Part shown: positions 32,120-43,086 of the stretch, one piece after another
Layout: the number at the start of each line of letters is the position of its first letter
Position numbering within the stretch: position 1 is the stretch's first letter
The notes under the pieces: model-generated
What the model saw: the letters and a program-made list of their open reading frames with translations, nothing else
Told to the model about the DNA's origin: nothing
Databases searched by the model: none
Made by a program: the position numbers and the translations under genes
NCBI GenBank assembly: GCA_947646735.1
Contig: CANTFK010000947.1
Span: forward strand, 1-64,000
DNA length: 64,000 bases
From: Peronospora farinosa
Taxonomy: Eukaryota; Oomycota; Peronosporomycetes; Peronosporales; Peronosporaceae
Direction of reading: 5' to 3'

Positions 32120-33580
32120 AGGAGAGCGACAGAGAGACAAGAGAGAGACAGAGAGGTATTTATCGCTGGCATCGATCGGAGAGTAGATCGAAGCAGGTCA
32201 CGTATTTAAATAGTAGCTGAGAGGAATTTGGCGCACATCATTTGCAAGTGTCGAGGAGCCTCAGATCCGTGTACAACACCGTCATGAAGCAGGTGCTACA
32301 TGAACATGTTAGTGATACGCGTCGCCTGCTGGACGTCAGTGACATTTAGTGTCGCGTTGCGCGACCAAAGCAATCAGCCTAGACGTCATGTCTAATGGAA
32401 CGACAGTCGTCATCGTCACCTCCGACGGATCGAATACTAGGATGGGGACATCTGGTCGCAGAGTCGTGGCATTTCCAACTCTCACGTGTATGGCTTTCAG
32501 AGCTCCAGTCGTCATGTATCTCATCCTGAGCCAGGGCAAGCATCCTCCATGTGCTTAAAATCATTAGCCGTTCTCTGTAAAGGCACTGCAGCAATTGAAG
32601 CTGCAGCTTCTCGGACGTTCGAATAATAACAAAGGCACGACCCGATCAGATCGGCCACAAACGAGCCTTCCAGCTACATTATGAGTTAAAGTCTGACAGC
32701 CAGCCTGTCATGGGTCGTTCATCATAGCTTGATGACGGCATTACTAGATCGATCCATGTCACTTGGCTCCACTATCTGTTCCCTACGATCTCAGTTGACC
32801 AAAATGTTCAAGCTGCTACCTTTGCTCCTCTCCTTCAGCAAGCGAGCAGCATTCCTGCTCAATGCCACGTCGATACATGCTACTGTCTGCCATCTTCATC
32901 TTCTATGGGCACACCACCATCTCAGCTGCCGTCCTGCTCTTTCCAAAACTCAACGCAACTAGACGTCGTCTTCATCTCAGCAACCCTATTTCTTAGTCGC
33001 ACATAGCACTTCGTGCTTGCTCACTCGTTTCCTCGGCAAATATGGCCTCTAGTGCTCCCAACCAGCTTCCTTTCTTCGATTGACCAACAAAGTAGGTCAC
33101 ACCTCCAACCCGGCATTCATTGACACGAAGCCAAATCAGTTAATGTTACTGCTCTTTGTTTCATCGTGCGAATAGATCATAACAGCCACATCCGTCAAGC
33201 AAAAGCTTGCTTGACTCCTCTCGCTCATCGCACCATCCCGCCTTCCAACTTCCATCCTCCTTCAGCCTCACCTCCCTCACCTCCCTCACCTCCCTCACCA
33301 CCCCCCATTCTTCATTCTCATCTCCACACTTCCTCTCACCTCCATACTTGCTCTCACCTCCACACTTCCTATCGCCTCCACACTTCCTCTCGCCCCCACA
33401 CTTCCTCTCGCCTCCACACTTCCTCTCGCCCCCACGTTTCCTCTCGCCTCCACACTTGCTCTCCCCTCCACACTAGCTCCCACCTCCACACTAGCTCTCA
33501 CCTCATACCTCTCTTTCCAAGGCCTTTGCTTTCCTCTGAGTCAATCTTCTCCACAGCATTGGTGTCACATCGAGTGCTGC
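32120..33580. other. Intergenic with C/T-rich minisatellite
   Basis: This lies between the PX-like gene and the helicase 3' end (33581). Apart from the 18-bp array and a neighbouring run of CCTCACCTC units (about 33265-33300), I see no gene. A GA-rich patch lies at 32121-32155. Confidence 0.5.
33325..33504. repeat. 18-bp minisatellite, 10 units
   Basis: The consensus CACACTTCCTCTCGCCTC repeats ten times with point changes, from 33325 to 33504. A long ORF through it (33166..33609) would give a monotonous HTSSRL-type repeat and overlaps the helicase 3' end on the other strand, so it is not called as a gene. Confidence 0.85.
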
Positions 33581-34837
33581 TTACTTGCAGTACAAGTTAC
33601 GATCAATGACTGGCGGAATGGGTCGAATCTCCGTGCCAAGCTCCTGCTCAATTCGGTACAGGTTGAATCGGTCTTCGTACGTAATCATATTGATGGCCAG
33701 ACCAAGGTGGCCGTACCGCCCGGAACGACCGATACGGTGCAAATACGTCTCCGAGTTCTTTGGGAAATCAAAGTTAATCACGACATTCACCGTTTGAATA
33801 TCAATACCGCGCGTGAACAAGTCCGAGCAGACCAAGTGCCGTGTAGCGCCATTACGAAACTCATGAAACACGCGGTTACGGTGGGCCTGATTCATCTTGG
33901 CATGGATATAAAAGCACGAAAATCCCAGTTCCGTCACTTTTTTTGCTAGCAGCTCGACACGGTTCACCGAGTTGCAAAAGATAATGGACTGATTAATATC
34001 AAGCTTCGAAAACAGCGTATTCAGGCAGTGTACTTTTTGCCGCTCTTCAACAAAAGCATAAAACTGAGACACACCTTTCAATGTCAATTCGTCCATGAGA
34101 TTAATTTCGTATGGATTCTCAACAAATCGATCTTTAAATGCCTTGACCGTGACTGGAAACGTGGCTGAAAAGAGACAAATCTGTCGTTGCTTGGCCGTAT
34201 GATTAATTAATTGCTCCAGCAAGGGCTGAAATTCCGGAGACAATAATTTATCTGCTTCATCCATAATAACAGTAGTGCATTGACTCAAATCAGCGACTCC
34301 TTTATTTGCCAAATCCATGACTCGACCAGGTGTACCAACTAGAATATGGACTGTCTGATAAAGACGCATGATATCGTCCTTTAGACTAGTACCACCCGTT
34401 GAGACCATACATTCAATCCCCATATGTTTTCCAATTTCTTTCACAATAGCTGAGGTCTGAAGTGCCAATTCCCGTGTTGGAACTAAAATCAGTACTTGAA
34501 TATGCTTTTTACTAGTGTCGGTTTTTTCAAGACACGGAATAATAAAAGCAGCGGTTTTACCGGTTCCATTTTTGGCACGAGCCATGACATTTCGTCCTGC
34601 AAGAATAATTGGCACTGCTTCTTCTTGAATAGGAGACGGACGTTCAAATCCTTTTTCAAAAATACCCATTAAAAGTTCTCGTTTCAAAAAATAATCTTCA
34701 AATTCATTCCCCTTGACATTTGTCACATCTTCAGTTTGTATACGTGTATCTTTTACCGGTTTTATAAGAGAAGCTTTCCAATTTTCATCCTGAGCGGTAG
34801 CATTTGATTCGACTGGTTGGTGGAGTTCTTGGGCCAT
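33581..34837 (-). CDS. DHH1: DEAD-box RNA helicase DHH1/DDX6
   Basis: Single exon, 418 residues, complete. The DEAD-box motifs follow in order: [12 protein letters not shown] (Q motif), [12 protein letters not shown] (I), PTRELALQ (Ia), TPGR (Ib), DEAD (II), SAT (III), RGID (V) and HRIGRSGR (VI). Segments [20 protein letters not shown] and IRPIPPVID near the two ends are typical of the DHH1/DDX6/RCK subfamily. These are cytoplasmic helicases of P-bodies that promote decapping and repress translation. Length and lack of extensions match yeast Dhh1 and plant RH6/8/12. The start gives a short polar N-terminus before the conserved core. Confidence 0.96.
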   Translation of the reverse strand: MAQELHQPVESNATAQDENWKASLIKPVKDTRIQTEDVTNVKGNEFEDYFLKRELLMGIFEKGFERPSPIQEEAVPIILAGRNVMARAKNGTGKTAAFIIPCLEKTDTSKKHIQVLILVPTRELALQTSAIVKEIGKHMGIECMVSTGGTSLKDDIMRLYQTVHILVGTPGRVMDLANKGVADLSQCTTVIMDEADKLLSPEFQPLLEQLINHTAKQRQICLFSATFPVTVKAFKDRFVENPYEINLMDELTLKGVSQFYAFVEERQKVHCLNTLFSKLDINQSIIFCNSVNRVELLAKKVTELGFSCFYIHAKMNQAHRNRVFHEFRNGATRHLVCSDLFTRGIDIQTVNVVINFDFPKNSETYLHRIGRSGRYGHLGLAINMITYEDRFNLYRIEQELGTEIRPIPPVIDRNLYCK

Positions 34838-35201
34838 TGGTTTTATTTGGTTTTATTTCGTTAGATTGTTTTTTTTAGTCGTTTAATCGTTACGTTGGTG
34901 GTTGTCGAAAAAAAAGTGCTTTTTTATTGACACTTTGAGGTTGTAAAGAGTGACCTGTGATGCAGCGAGTAAAAGCTGGTTTTTACGGTACTTCAGAATC
35001 TTTTTTCTTCACGTGCTTTTCGAATATGAACGCCACACGTCACCCTCCCCAAAATGTTGAGTTGCTATTTTAAGGGTGTCGATTGCTGAAGTAGTAGTTA
35101 CAAAAATGTGTGGACGACATAGCGAAGAAAAAGAACCTGTCAGACGTAATTAATTATCCATACCACAAGTGTCTATGTTGTGTATCCATCGGGAGCATTA
35201 A
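34838..35201. other. Intergenic
   Basis: This holds the helicase 5' flank and the 3' flank of the NOL11-like gene. It is AT-rich with no ORF or repeat of note. Confidence 0.5.
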
Positions 35202-37661
35202 TTACAGCCGGAGTTCCTCAATGGTGTAATCAGAAAGTCCTGGAGCTCGTGGCAGCCGCACGCCCGACAAGTAATTGCTTAGCACACCATGGACAGATTC
35301 ATACTGTGCATTCGTACGGACCAGGAGCTGGACCAATTCATTTAGTTGGTGCAGCGTACGACAGATCTCGGAGTTCTGAGACGCACGTTGGATTAACGCC
35401 AACAAATGTGCGTCCAACAGCGCACAAATCCACATACAGCAGTGCGAGGCTGAAGGCAGTGGAGTAAAGTGCGTCGCGTTCTTTTTCTCTGCAATCGTCG
35501 TCTTGTCTGCACTCTTCTTGGGCTTTTCAATTGGCTCCTCATCGTCGTCACCATCGTCTCCAGTAGTGTGCACAAGCAGCAGTTTCTTGCAGATTGCAAG
35601 CAAGAGCAGTACTTCCTCTAGCTTGAATTCACGGATCGCGCGGTGAAGAAACACACTGTTTGTAGGTAGACCCAAAAGCGCGACAGCATAGCGTTCACAG
35701 GCTGCAATTGCATCAACCTCCTTGCTCGTTTTCTTGTTTTGGATCTTGACCCGCTTTGTCACGAACTTGATGAACGACGAGCTGCTACTTTTACGAATAA
35801 AGTACTTCAATAAGCGCACAATTGAGCGCTCGTCGATATCGATAAGGTGCACCATAGCACATTCGAGAAGCGCAAACTGGTTGTGCTTCATCAGAGTAGG
35901 TAAAAGTGTCGGCTCAGCGCGAGCAGACAATCGGTCTGTAAGCAACATCTGCTCGAGTGTAGTCCACAGACTCAGGTCCGTTGAATTCAAGCAACGTTGA
36001 GTCACGGCCTGTAGCAACCGATAGGATATTTCGTTTTCGTCTTTGCCTTTCGTTCGCTTGGTTTTCAGTTTCATTAACGCCTTCTCAAGGCGGTTCGTGA
36101 ACTCAGTGGCTGTAGCAGTAACTTGCGGGTTTAACAGATCCGCAATCAGCTGTCGCTCATTGTCGTCGTCGCTGCACATATTCGACTTCCACGTCTCAGC
36201 ATCCAATATATCGTTGTTCACGCTGCTCGTCGCAGTCACGTTTTTCCATTGGATTACGCTATTGGGCATTGCAGGCGTCGCTAAATGCTTTAACGATGTC
36301 AAATCGCTGGATGCCGTGGCTCCCAGGACACTGGCCAGCGTCGAGTTTTTGTTCCTCACGTGAATAAGGAAGGCACTCCGTTCATAGATGGCAAACACTG
36401 CGTCGCCCGTACCTACATTAACGATCTGTATTGGCTTGCCAACGCCATCTTTGCTGCTACGCCCAATAACAACACTGCTCTCGTTGTCATTCTCCGTCGC
36501 CACATTGATCTCAGTTCTGGATACCGGGACAGCAAACTTGGAATCCCAGGCTGTGATCTTCAAGGGAGCATCCAGAGATAGACTAACCAAGTAGGTAGCG
36601 TGGCCAATACCGCTCACCAGGTAGCCTGACCCTGCCTTGTTGGCCGCCTGAAGTTTACGTTTCTTGTGCACGGGGGAAGAATCCGCCTCGGCCGACGCCA
36701 AATTCGGCATTTGGTGAGAAGCTACCAAAGTCACTGCGTTTGTCAGTGCATCGCGTGAAAAACGCAGCGACTGCCAGCAGCCCGAGCGGCCAATCAGCGA
36801 GTACGAGAAAGTTTCCGGGTGGAATGCGCACGAAGACAGATCCTCGTTATCCGGTAGAACGACACGATGACGTATTAGCAGCATAACGGATAGCACACCT
36901 CCCATGCGTCTCGTAGTGCTAGGAAATGTAAATTGATACACCAAAAGCTCTAATTGCTTGCCACTCTTTTGCAGCAAGATCGATAAAAAGAGTCCACCCT
37001 TCAAGGAGCTGCGGTTGTCCGTCTCCAAGTACGCCCACACCACTGCTTCTTCCTGGTCATCATCTTCATCTTCATCTCCTTCTACTGCGACTGCCTCTTT
37101 GACGTCATCACTGTGCACTCCTCGATTTAAATCCTCATCGTATGCGACGAATGAGCCGTCCTGAAACACCACGATCACTTCCTCCTTCAGCTTGATATGT
37201 GTAAGTAGTGTAAATACCTTGCAACTCGATTGCAATGGCGTACGTCTCCACTTAGCCACGTCCAAGTCCGTGTCGCGCCAGACCGTAAGGCCTTCGTTGG
37301 CCGGTAATGTTGTCTTGTTATCCTCCTGCCGCCTGGCCTGACGCGCCTTCTTACTTTCACTCACACCAGGCGCTCCACATACACCAAAGAATAAGCGCGA
37401 GTGCGCGTGACGCACTGCTGCTACGTGCAGTGCGTGTGCACTACCAGCTCGGAAGGTCCAGTGATTGATACACTTGCGCGTGGGGGCGCAGATCTCGCGC
37501 ACGTCTTCAGCTGATGTTAGTAGTACTAATCTATTGCTGTCCTTAGACACACAAGTCGTGGCACCTAGTAACGTGGCGTCGGCAGCACGGCCACGCCAAA
37601 GCGAGATGGCTTGATCGAGCTCCATAGTCCGAGTGGCTCTGACATGGTTGGGCGTGAGCAA
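35202..37661 (-). CDS. NOL11-like nucleolar (t-UTP) protein
   Basis: Single exon, 819 residues. The N-terminal half has WD40-like strands without clear repeats: INHWTFRAGSAHALHVAAVR, GLTVWRDTDLDVAKWR, a strand VIVVFQDGSFVAYDED, an acidic patch (EGDEDEDDDQEE), and ATYLVSLSLDAPLKITAWDSKF. This resembles NOL11, a beta-propeller subunit of the small-subunit processome needed for rRNA transcription and early pre-rRNA processing. The C-terminal half is helical, with a basic patch (KLKTKRTKGKDE) and a segment of paired helices around SIVRLLKYFIRK. The match to NOL11 is by order and pattern, not by strong motifs. No membrane or signal segments are seen. A later in-frame Met (MELDQ) is an alternative start. 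Confidence 0.65.
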   Translation of the reverse strand: MLTPNHVRATRTMELDQAISLWRGRAADATLLGATTCVSKDSNRLVLLTSAEDVREICAPTRKCINHWTFRAGSAHALHVAAVRHAHSRLFFGVCGAPGVSESKKARQARRQEDNKTTLPANEGLTVWRDTDLDVAKWRRTPLQSSCKVFTLLTHIKLKEEVIVVFQDGSFVAYDEDLNRGVHSDDVKEAVAVEGDEDEDDDQEEAVVWAYLETDNRSSLKGGLFLSILLQKSGKQLELLVYQFTFPSTTRRMGGVLSVMLLIRHRVVLPDNEDLSSCAFHPETFSYSLIGRSGCWQSLRFSRDALTNAVTLVASHQMPNLASAEADSSPVHKKRKLQAANKAGSGYLVSGIGHATYLVSLSLDAPLKITAWDSKFAVPVSRTEINVATENDNESSVVIGRSSKDGVGKPIQIVNVGTGDAVFAIYERSAFLIHVRNKNSTLASVLGATASSDLTSLKHLATPAMPNSVIQWKNVTATSSVNNDILDAETWKSNMCSDDDNERQLIADLLNPQVTATATEFTNRLEKALMKLKTKRTKGKDENEISYRLLQAVTQRCLNSTDLSLWTTLEQMLLTDRLSARAEPTLLPTLMKHNQFALLECAMVHLIDIDERSIVRLLKYFIRKSSSSSFIKFVTKRVKIQNKKTSKEVDAIAACERYAVALLGLPTNSVFLHRAIREFKLEEVLLLLAICKKLLLVHTTGDDGDDDEEPIEKPKKSADKTTIAEKKNATHFTPLPSASHCCMWICALLDAHLLALIQRASQNSEICRTLHQLNELVQLLVRTNAQYESVHGVLSNYLSGVRLPRAPGLSDYTIEELRL

Positions 37662-38031
37662 TTGATAGTTTCAGCCAATCAAAATGACGTATATGCTAAT
37701 AGATTTTTGTCAAATGAGCGTCGGACTCAAAAAGTCAAGCCATGACGGATGTGTAGCCATTTGCTAGCATATGGGTACCACCAGGCGCAGTCTAAGATGA
37801 GGGCTTCTATCGGTCAAAAGGGCTATATGAGCTGAATATTCAGTCTAGATGGGACCTGAACAATTGATAATGGACTGTACAAGAACAAAGCAAGCAAAAC
37901 GAAATGACAACTTTCCTCATCGAAGCAAAGATGAGATTGGTTTAAGAAAGCACCTTCATTGTTTTCGCTGTAGGGGTCCTGTTTTCCAGCCCAGTGGAAA
38001 CCAATTCTCACTGTCAAACATCGTTCCAGGA
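37662..38031. other. Intergenic
   Basis: This contains the NOL11-like promoter side and the GH105 3' flank. No coding or repeat signal. Confidence 0.5.
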
Positions 38032-39255
38032 CTAGTTTTCTCCAAATGTAGCATATCGCTCAACCTCCAGGCTTGCCAGAATGAAAGCTCCTTCACCCAG
38101 AGCGTGGTTGTGCACAATCGGCCTCCCGACATAGTACTCGTAAGTCGCCGTCGAATTGAGACTGCACATTGCCACCGTTCCCTCCCAATCGAGCGTGCCA
38201 TCCGTGTTGTTGACAAGAAAAGCTTTGCTGGTCACAGTGTAGTCGTAGGCCCTCATCGCAGCTGCCTGTAGCCCATGGGCGGAGACACCGTACTCCTTAA
38301 GCAGACCGATCCGAAGACCCTTGAGAATGGCAAAGGTGTAGAGCATCGTCGATGAGCTTTCAAGGAAATTGCCTTGCTTTCCACCAAACGTTGGAAGCTG
38401 CCACCACACGCCCGTGGCCGCGTCTGCGTAGGTGACGATACGTTTGCACAATTGGTTGGCCTGGGTCTTAATGGTAGAGGCCAGTCGCATACAGGCTGTA
38501 TCATATCCGCCTTTGCAGCCGCCAAGCTTCTCCCAGGTATTGACAAGGCCACCGAGATACCAGGACAGCGCCCTGCCCCAGACGAAGGGGCTGCCACCCG
38601 TAACTTTGTTTGCCCACACTGCAGTCTTGGAAGCATCGTAGCCATGGACAACTAGTTCAGTTTTATTGTCGTAGGTGTTTTGGTAGAGCAGTTCAATCTG
38701 CAAGAGCATGTCCTCGTACGACCAACCCGGTGCTGTAGCCATGTACGGCAGGAAGGAGAAGGTCCCATCGAGGTATGACCAGTCTTGATAGACAAAGTAC
38801 CAAAAGCCGCGGTACTTGTTACGCTTCTGCAAGACTAGAGATTCATTGAGCGTCGACAACGTATCCATTTGAGTCTTTGTGAGGGTGCCATGGGTAGCCT
38901 TAATGTTCAAAAGAGCTTGACCGATCGTGAGTCTGTCCAAAGGCTTTGTCGCAGTGACTGTGGGGTCCGTGAAAGACGGCGAGATAGACGCAATGATAGA
39001 GTCAGCATATCCCGCAAAGGTGGTGACGCGCTTCGAGTCCTCATGTTTGCTGTACATACTAAGCCAGGACTGAATCGCAAGGGTGAGGATGCCAGACTCT
39101 AGAAAGCTTGTAGGAGCACCAGAGGAGACAACACCCTGCTTACGACTAATGACGCTCTCGATCATTCGAGTGGAATATGGAACATCGTTTGTGGTCGTAG
39201 CGGTGGTGAAAGCAACGGCGACTGCGATCAGGGGGAACACTAGCACATTCTTCAT
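38032..39255 (-). CDS. Secreted GH105 unsaturated rhamnogalacturonyl hydrolase
   Basis: Single exon, 407 residues, with an N-terminal signal peptide (VLVFPLIAVAVAFTTA). The (alpha/alpha)6-barrel family pattern is seen in GQALLNIKATHG, YQDWSYLDGTFSFLPYMA, SPFVWGRALSWYLGGLVN (equivalent of the WxRGxGW segment), GVWWQLPTFGGKQGNFLESS and a C-terminal GEGAFILASLEVERY. GH105 enzymes remove unsaturated uronic acid from oligosaccharides made by pectin or rhamnogalacturonan lyases. In a plant-associated oomycete this would work with secreted lyases on plant cell walls. Length is as usual for the family. Confidence 0.9.
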   Translation of the reverse strand: MKNVLVFPLIAVAVAFTTATTTNDVPYSTRMIESVISRKQGVVSSGAPTSFLESGILTLAIQSWLSMYSKHEDSKRVTTFAGYADSIIASISPSFTDPTVTATKPLDRLTIGQALLNIKATHGTLTKTQMDTLSTLNESLVLQKRNKYRGFWYFVYQDWSYLDGTFSFLPYMATAPGWSYEDMLLQIELLYQNTYDNKTELVVHGYDASKTAVWANKVTGGSPFVWGRALSWYLGGLVNTWEKLGGCKGGYDTACMRLASTIKTQANQLCKRIVTYADAATGVWWQLPTFGGKQGNFLESSSTMLYTFAILKGLRIGLLKEYGVSAHGLQAAAMRAYDYTVTSKAFLVNNTDGTLDWEGTVAMCSLNSTATYEYYVGRPIVHNHALGEGAFILASLEVERYATFGEN

Positions 39256-40770
39256 GCTGATGCTGGTGGTGATGCGGATAGTTGAGGTATGAGGTTTGGA
39301 CAGTTTGTAGACAAACGCAGTACGCGTGGCTTCGTGTTGAGAGGTATTTTATTGGTTCAGGGCCTGCGGGAGATGCAGAGATCGCATTATTTGAAAGAGT
39401 TCATGTGGGATGTGTTGTCTCTCATTCGTGATTGTGCATGAGACTTCTTTATGGTTCGACATACGACCTCATCAATGAGGTCAGACATTGCGGCGTCTAC
39501 TGTAACATCAGTTGAATATATCATGAGGGGCGCTTATGTCGACAACTGGCACTCAGTTGACGGTCATTGAATGTGGATGCAACTTAATTGTCTATTGTCA
39601 ATAGACCATTGAGGTAGGTACTCAATACATTACTGACGAATTGCCAAGACCTTTATCATAAGATCTAACGACGAAGACCAAGCAATTTATGACATTCTGC
39701 ATGTAACATTCATCGATAGTGACGCAGCTGAGATCAAGACAGATCAGTTTCGGCAGCGTTTATAAACACAAAGATCAATGGATTGTCACGATCAGCCGAA
39801 ACACTACTTTTTATAACATTGCAATCCCTCGAATCTAGACAAAACAATGCAACAACTAGGTCTGAAGTCACGAGTCCAGTTACATCTTGCTTATACAGTA
39901 GTAAGCAAACTGTATAGTCGACTAAATGTAAGTATCAAATTGTCCATATAACAGCTCTTGACTAATAAGAAGGTCATGTACATGTTCAATACCACATATA
40001 TTAGGCAGTTGACTCACTAGCAAATCGACCGTGCGTGGTAGCCATGAAGCTTCATGTAAACCACACGTTCGTAACCTCGATCAGCTGCAATGCTCCGACT
40101 CTAAAAGCCTTCACAAGTTTACTTCACTAATGTATACATTTGATAAAACGAAAATAGTCGGATTGATGGCTGTAATCGTGACAACTCTTTGAAGAAAACA
40201 CGTGTTGAAGCTGAAGTCGCGGGGGAAACAGCCTAAGTTGCAGAAAGATCTTGTAAACCTTAAGGTTTTTCTCCTCATCGCAACGTACGCATCGACATGG
40301 ACTGAACGTTTATATCCGCAACATGACAAGTTGCTCGACTGTCTCTCTTGCAACTTAACATGAGATCGCAGCAAAAACAGAGGGGGCTTAAATAAACAAA
40401 ACAAGCGTCAAGTGTCGGACCAGCTACACTACTCCATCAGCTCCAGCTTCATCCTCCTCTTTGCTCAAGAGACTCGCTACGCGTTGGACCTCCAACCGTC
40501 TACTGTCAACATCTACGTTACATACTAAAGCGAGTGTGAATAAGAGAGACGTGTCTGATAGATTGAATTGTCACTCAATCCGTAACCTCATTGTCAAGAC
40601 AGGTACAGACAGACTTTGATTTATCAATTGAAAACGAATCCCTCAATTATTATTATGATGATTCTAATGACTAGAAACTGATGTGCATTGTCTTTCCTGG
40701 AACACAATAGGCTCAACGGTTCAGTCCTTCTTTTCATTTCTTCCCTCCAAGACATTTTTTTTCTTCGAAC
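39256..40770. other. Intergenic, with a dioxygenase gene fragment
   Basis: This lies between divergent GH105 and LARP genes. Apart from the fragment near 39440-39567 there is no intact ORF. The last 40 bases before 40771 (CTTTTCATTTCTTCC) could be an Inr-like start for the LARP gene. Confidence 0.45.
39440..39567 (-). pseudogene. Decayed 5' fragment of a 2-oxoglutarate dioxygenase gene
   Basis: On the minus strand the fragment starts with ATG at 39567 and reads MTVN, a stop, then VPVVDISA. This parallels the start of the intact dioxygenase (MTVNTVPVVDISAL, 44118). DNA similarity continues for about 120 bp with indels and stops and then fades. Only the first exon-sized piece is present. Confidence 0.7.
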
Positions 40771-42642
40771 ATGTCTTCAAACTTTGAGAATCAGAATGGG
40801 AATCCGCCTCTACCGTCCTTTGTGACCGATGGCTTTTTATCTTCATCATCTTATAGTCGCCGAAATAGTCATCAAAATGAAGATCATTCGGATGAAATGG
40901 ATGTCATGGCTCAATTGGCTTCGCAGTACTATACGCCAACTCGTAATCGCTCTTTTTCGGCTCCGATTCAGCCGTCAGCACTGGCATCCGCCTGGAATGC
41001 ACTTGCAGATGATACGTCTCTGTCTGTTGCAGCTGCGATGCAGCATCAACATGAGATTCAGAGGCAGAATCGGAATTTGAGACCAAATCAGCCACCACTG
41101 CCACAGGGTCCACCGCCTCCGGTGCTTACCATTATGGAGCCATCTTCTTCATGTAGTGATGATATGGTAGTTGGAGCAATTGGACAGGCCGTGCAGTCAT
41201 TGCACTTACCAAGTGACGAGAATAATGAAGCTGGCCACCAAGTTGATGGTTGTGGTGGGTTTTCATCGGGTGCCCCGCTGCCGGCTACGTTTCTCCGCAC
41301 GGTTTGTGATCAATTGGAGTACTATTTCTGTGATGAAAACTTGCTGGGAGATTTGTTCTTGTTGAAAAACATGAATGTTGATGGATATGTGAAGCTGGAA
41401 TTGCTGGCCTCCTTTGGTCGAGTGAAGAAGTTGACGAGCGACATGGACGAGATCAAGAAGGCATTGGAATTGTCGACCAAATTGCTGCTAAATGAAGACG
41501 AGAGTATGGTGTGTCGTAAAGAACCACTGTGTCCGAACCAGACGTACCATGGCAAGTTAGCTCGCACGGCCATTGCCTATAACTTGTCGGAAGACGCGTC
41601 GGTTGCTTCATTGCGCGAAACATTTGAGGGATGTGGTGAGATTTCGTATTTGCGCCTGCTGAAGAAAAACACAACAACCGGTCGTAATGCTGTGCTAAAG
41701 CCTCCCATTGCGGCGGGCGAGACATACGCTATCATTGAGTTCGTAGACGACGAGATGACGAAGCACGCCGTCTTGACGTTATCAGATCAGTACAATTGGC
41801 GCACGGGCATGCAGGTGGTGCTCTTTGACGGCACAAATTGTGACAAGTTGAAGCAGAAAATGTTTCCAGTGGAACTTGGTGGTGATCGCCGTCGTGCCAA
41901 ATCGGCTTCTGCAGTTACGCGCCCTGTGCACGTAGAGTCGGTCGGTGAAGGCTTGGACGATCTTCGTGAGGGCAAGGTGAACACTGGTACCGTTTACTCT
42001 ATCCGTGGTGCCGGTGGACTCATTACACCGACACGACAGGATTCGGCCTGTATCTCGTTTCGCCTTATTCCCGATGAAGACGGAAATGTGGACATTCGAC
42101 AGGGTGACTACGTGTCTTTTACTGTTGGCAAGAACAAGAAGAGCGGTCGAAAGTACGCTAGTAAAGTCAAGCTGGAGTTTCGTCCGCCCTCGAACCTGAC
42201 GGGTGATGCCAGTAATGGTGGTGGTTTGAGTGGTTTGGCTGCATTAAGTGGAGGCTCGTCAAGTGGAAATGGGCAGAAGGACTACTTTGCGCCATCGCCA
42301 AGTAGATGGGAGTCGCGTAGCCGTGCAGCGACAGTGGGTGCTCCAGCCCAGCCGGCAGCTTTCCGTACTCGTTCGTCGTCGTCAGGCACGCGCCCAAAGC
42401 TGAACCTGTCGTCGCCGCGGATGGCGCAGTCACCCGTACACAACAACACTGTTGGGGGCAATATGTTGGCGCCCCCTCCAGGTATTGGACCTACCCAGTT
42501 GTACCGCCAGGCTATCGGGCCGGATGGCACGCGTGGCTTTGGCTTCCGTCGTACCGGTGGTGAGCCACCGGAGATGGCACCGGAACTTAAGTTTCCGGTC
42601 ATGGAGCGTCGGAGAACGCGCTCGTCGGGAGGTGCCTGGTAG
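40771..42642 (+). CDS. LARP6-like La-module RNA-binding protein with cold-shock-like domain
   Basis: Single exon, 623 residues. After a low-complexity Ser/Gln/Pro-rich N-terminus, a La motif lies at about 172-250 (QLEYYFCDENLLGDLFLLKN, GYVKLELLASFGRVKKL). A following RRM-like domain covers about 265-370 (RTAIAYNLSEDASVASLRET). At about 395-470 a small beta-barrel is read (VYSIRGAGGLITPTR, ISFRLIPDEDG, GDYVSFTVGKNKKSG, ASKVKLEF), resembling a cold-shock domain. The Gly/Ser/Arg-rich C-terminus ends RRRTRSSGGAW. LARP6-type proteins bind structured RNA and regulate translation. The extra cold-shock-like domain is unlike animal LARP6. Confidence 0.85.
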   Translation: MSSNFENQNGNPPLPSFVTDGFLSSSSYSRRNSHQNEDHSDEMDVMAQLASQYYTPTRNRSFSAPIQPSALASAWNALADDTSLSVAAAMQHQHEIQRQNRNLRPNQPPLPQGPPPPVLTIMEPSSSCSDDMVVGAIGQAVQSLHLPSDENNEAGHQVDGCGGFSSGAPLPATFLRTVCDQLEYYFCDENLLGDLFLLKNMNVDGYVKLELLASFGRVKKLTSDMDEIKKALELSTKLLLNEDESMVCRKEPLCPNQTYHGKLARTAIAYNLSEDASVASLRETFEGCGEISYLRLLKKNTTTGRNAVLKPPIAAGETYAIIEFVDDEMTKHAVLTLSDQYNWRTGMQVVLFDGTNCDKLKQKMFPVELGGDRRRAKSASAVTRPVHVESVGEGLDDLREGKVNTGTVYSIRGAGGLITPTRQDSACISFRLIPDEDGNVDIRQGDYVSFTVGKNKKSGRKYASKVKLEFRPPSNLTGDASNGGGLSGLAALSGGSSSGNGQKDYFAPSPSRWESRSRAATVGAPAQPAAFRTRSSSSGTRPKLNLSSPRMAQSPVHNNTVGGNMLAPPPGIGPTQLYRQAIGPDGTRGFGFRRTGGEPPEMAPELKFPVMERRRTRSSGGAW

Positions 42643-43086
42643 AGATGAAGGATGGCACCGACACTGACATGTGAACAATGAAGAAAAAAGAGTGCCATGC
42701 ACGGCCTCTCATGTCAACATAGCACGCTGACCAGTGCGTGATTTGCTTGAACCTTACCAAGAACGATGAGATACATATCAAGATGTAGCGCTGTACGACG
42801 GAGCGATTCGACGAAGTATCAAACATAGCACACGAACAATGCACAGTTAGTTGATAGGACAAAGACAAGGATAGGGTCAAATGTATTTGAAGTGACAGCC
42901 TGTTACAAGTTGGTGTTCACTTTGTTGTGCGTAACTACCTCAATGGCGTCTTTGAATGGAAATCAAAAGTCTTCAAAATGATAGGATTCATGTCTACGAG
43001 CGAACTGCTTCACGCTACATCTCGTCTACTCGCATGATCAACCAATGTTATTCAACAAGTATCGGCACTCGACAAGCAGTCGTCGT
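42643..43086. other. Intergenic, convergent 3' ends
   Basis: This separates the LARP and dioxygenase 3' ends. No gene, RNA or repeat was noticed. Confidence 0.5.

Noticed and set aside
33166..33609. 147-codon plus-strand ORF of His-Thr-Ser-Ser repeats
   Set aside because: It is a by-product of the 18-bp minisatellite and overlaps the 3' end of the DHH1 gene.
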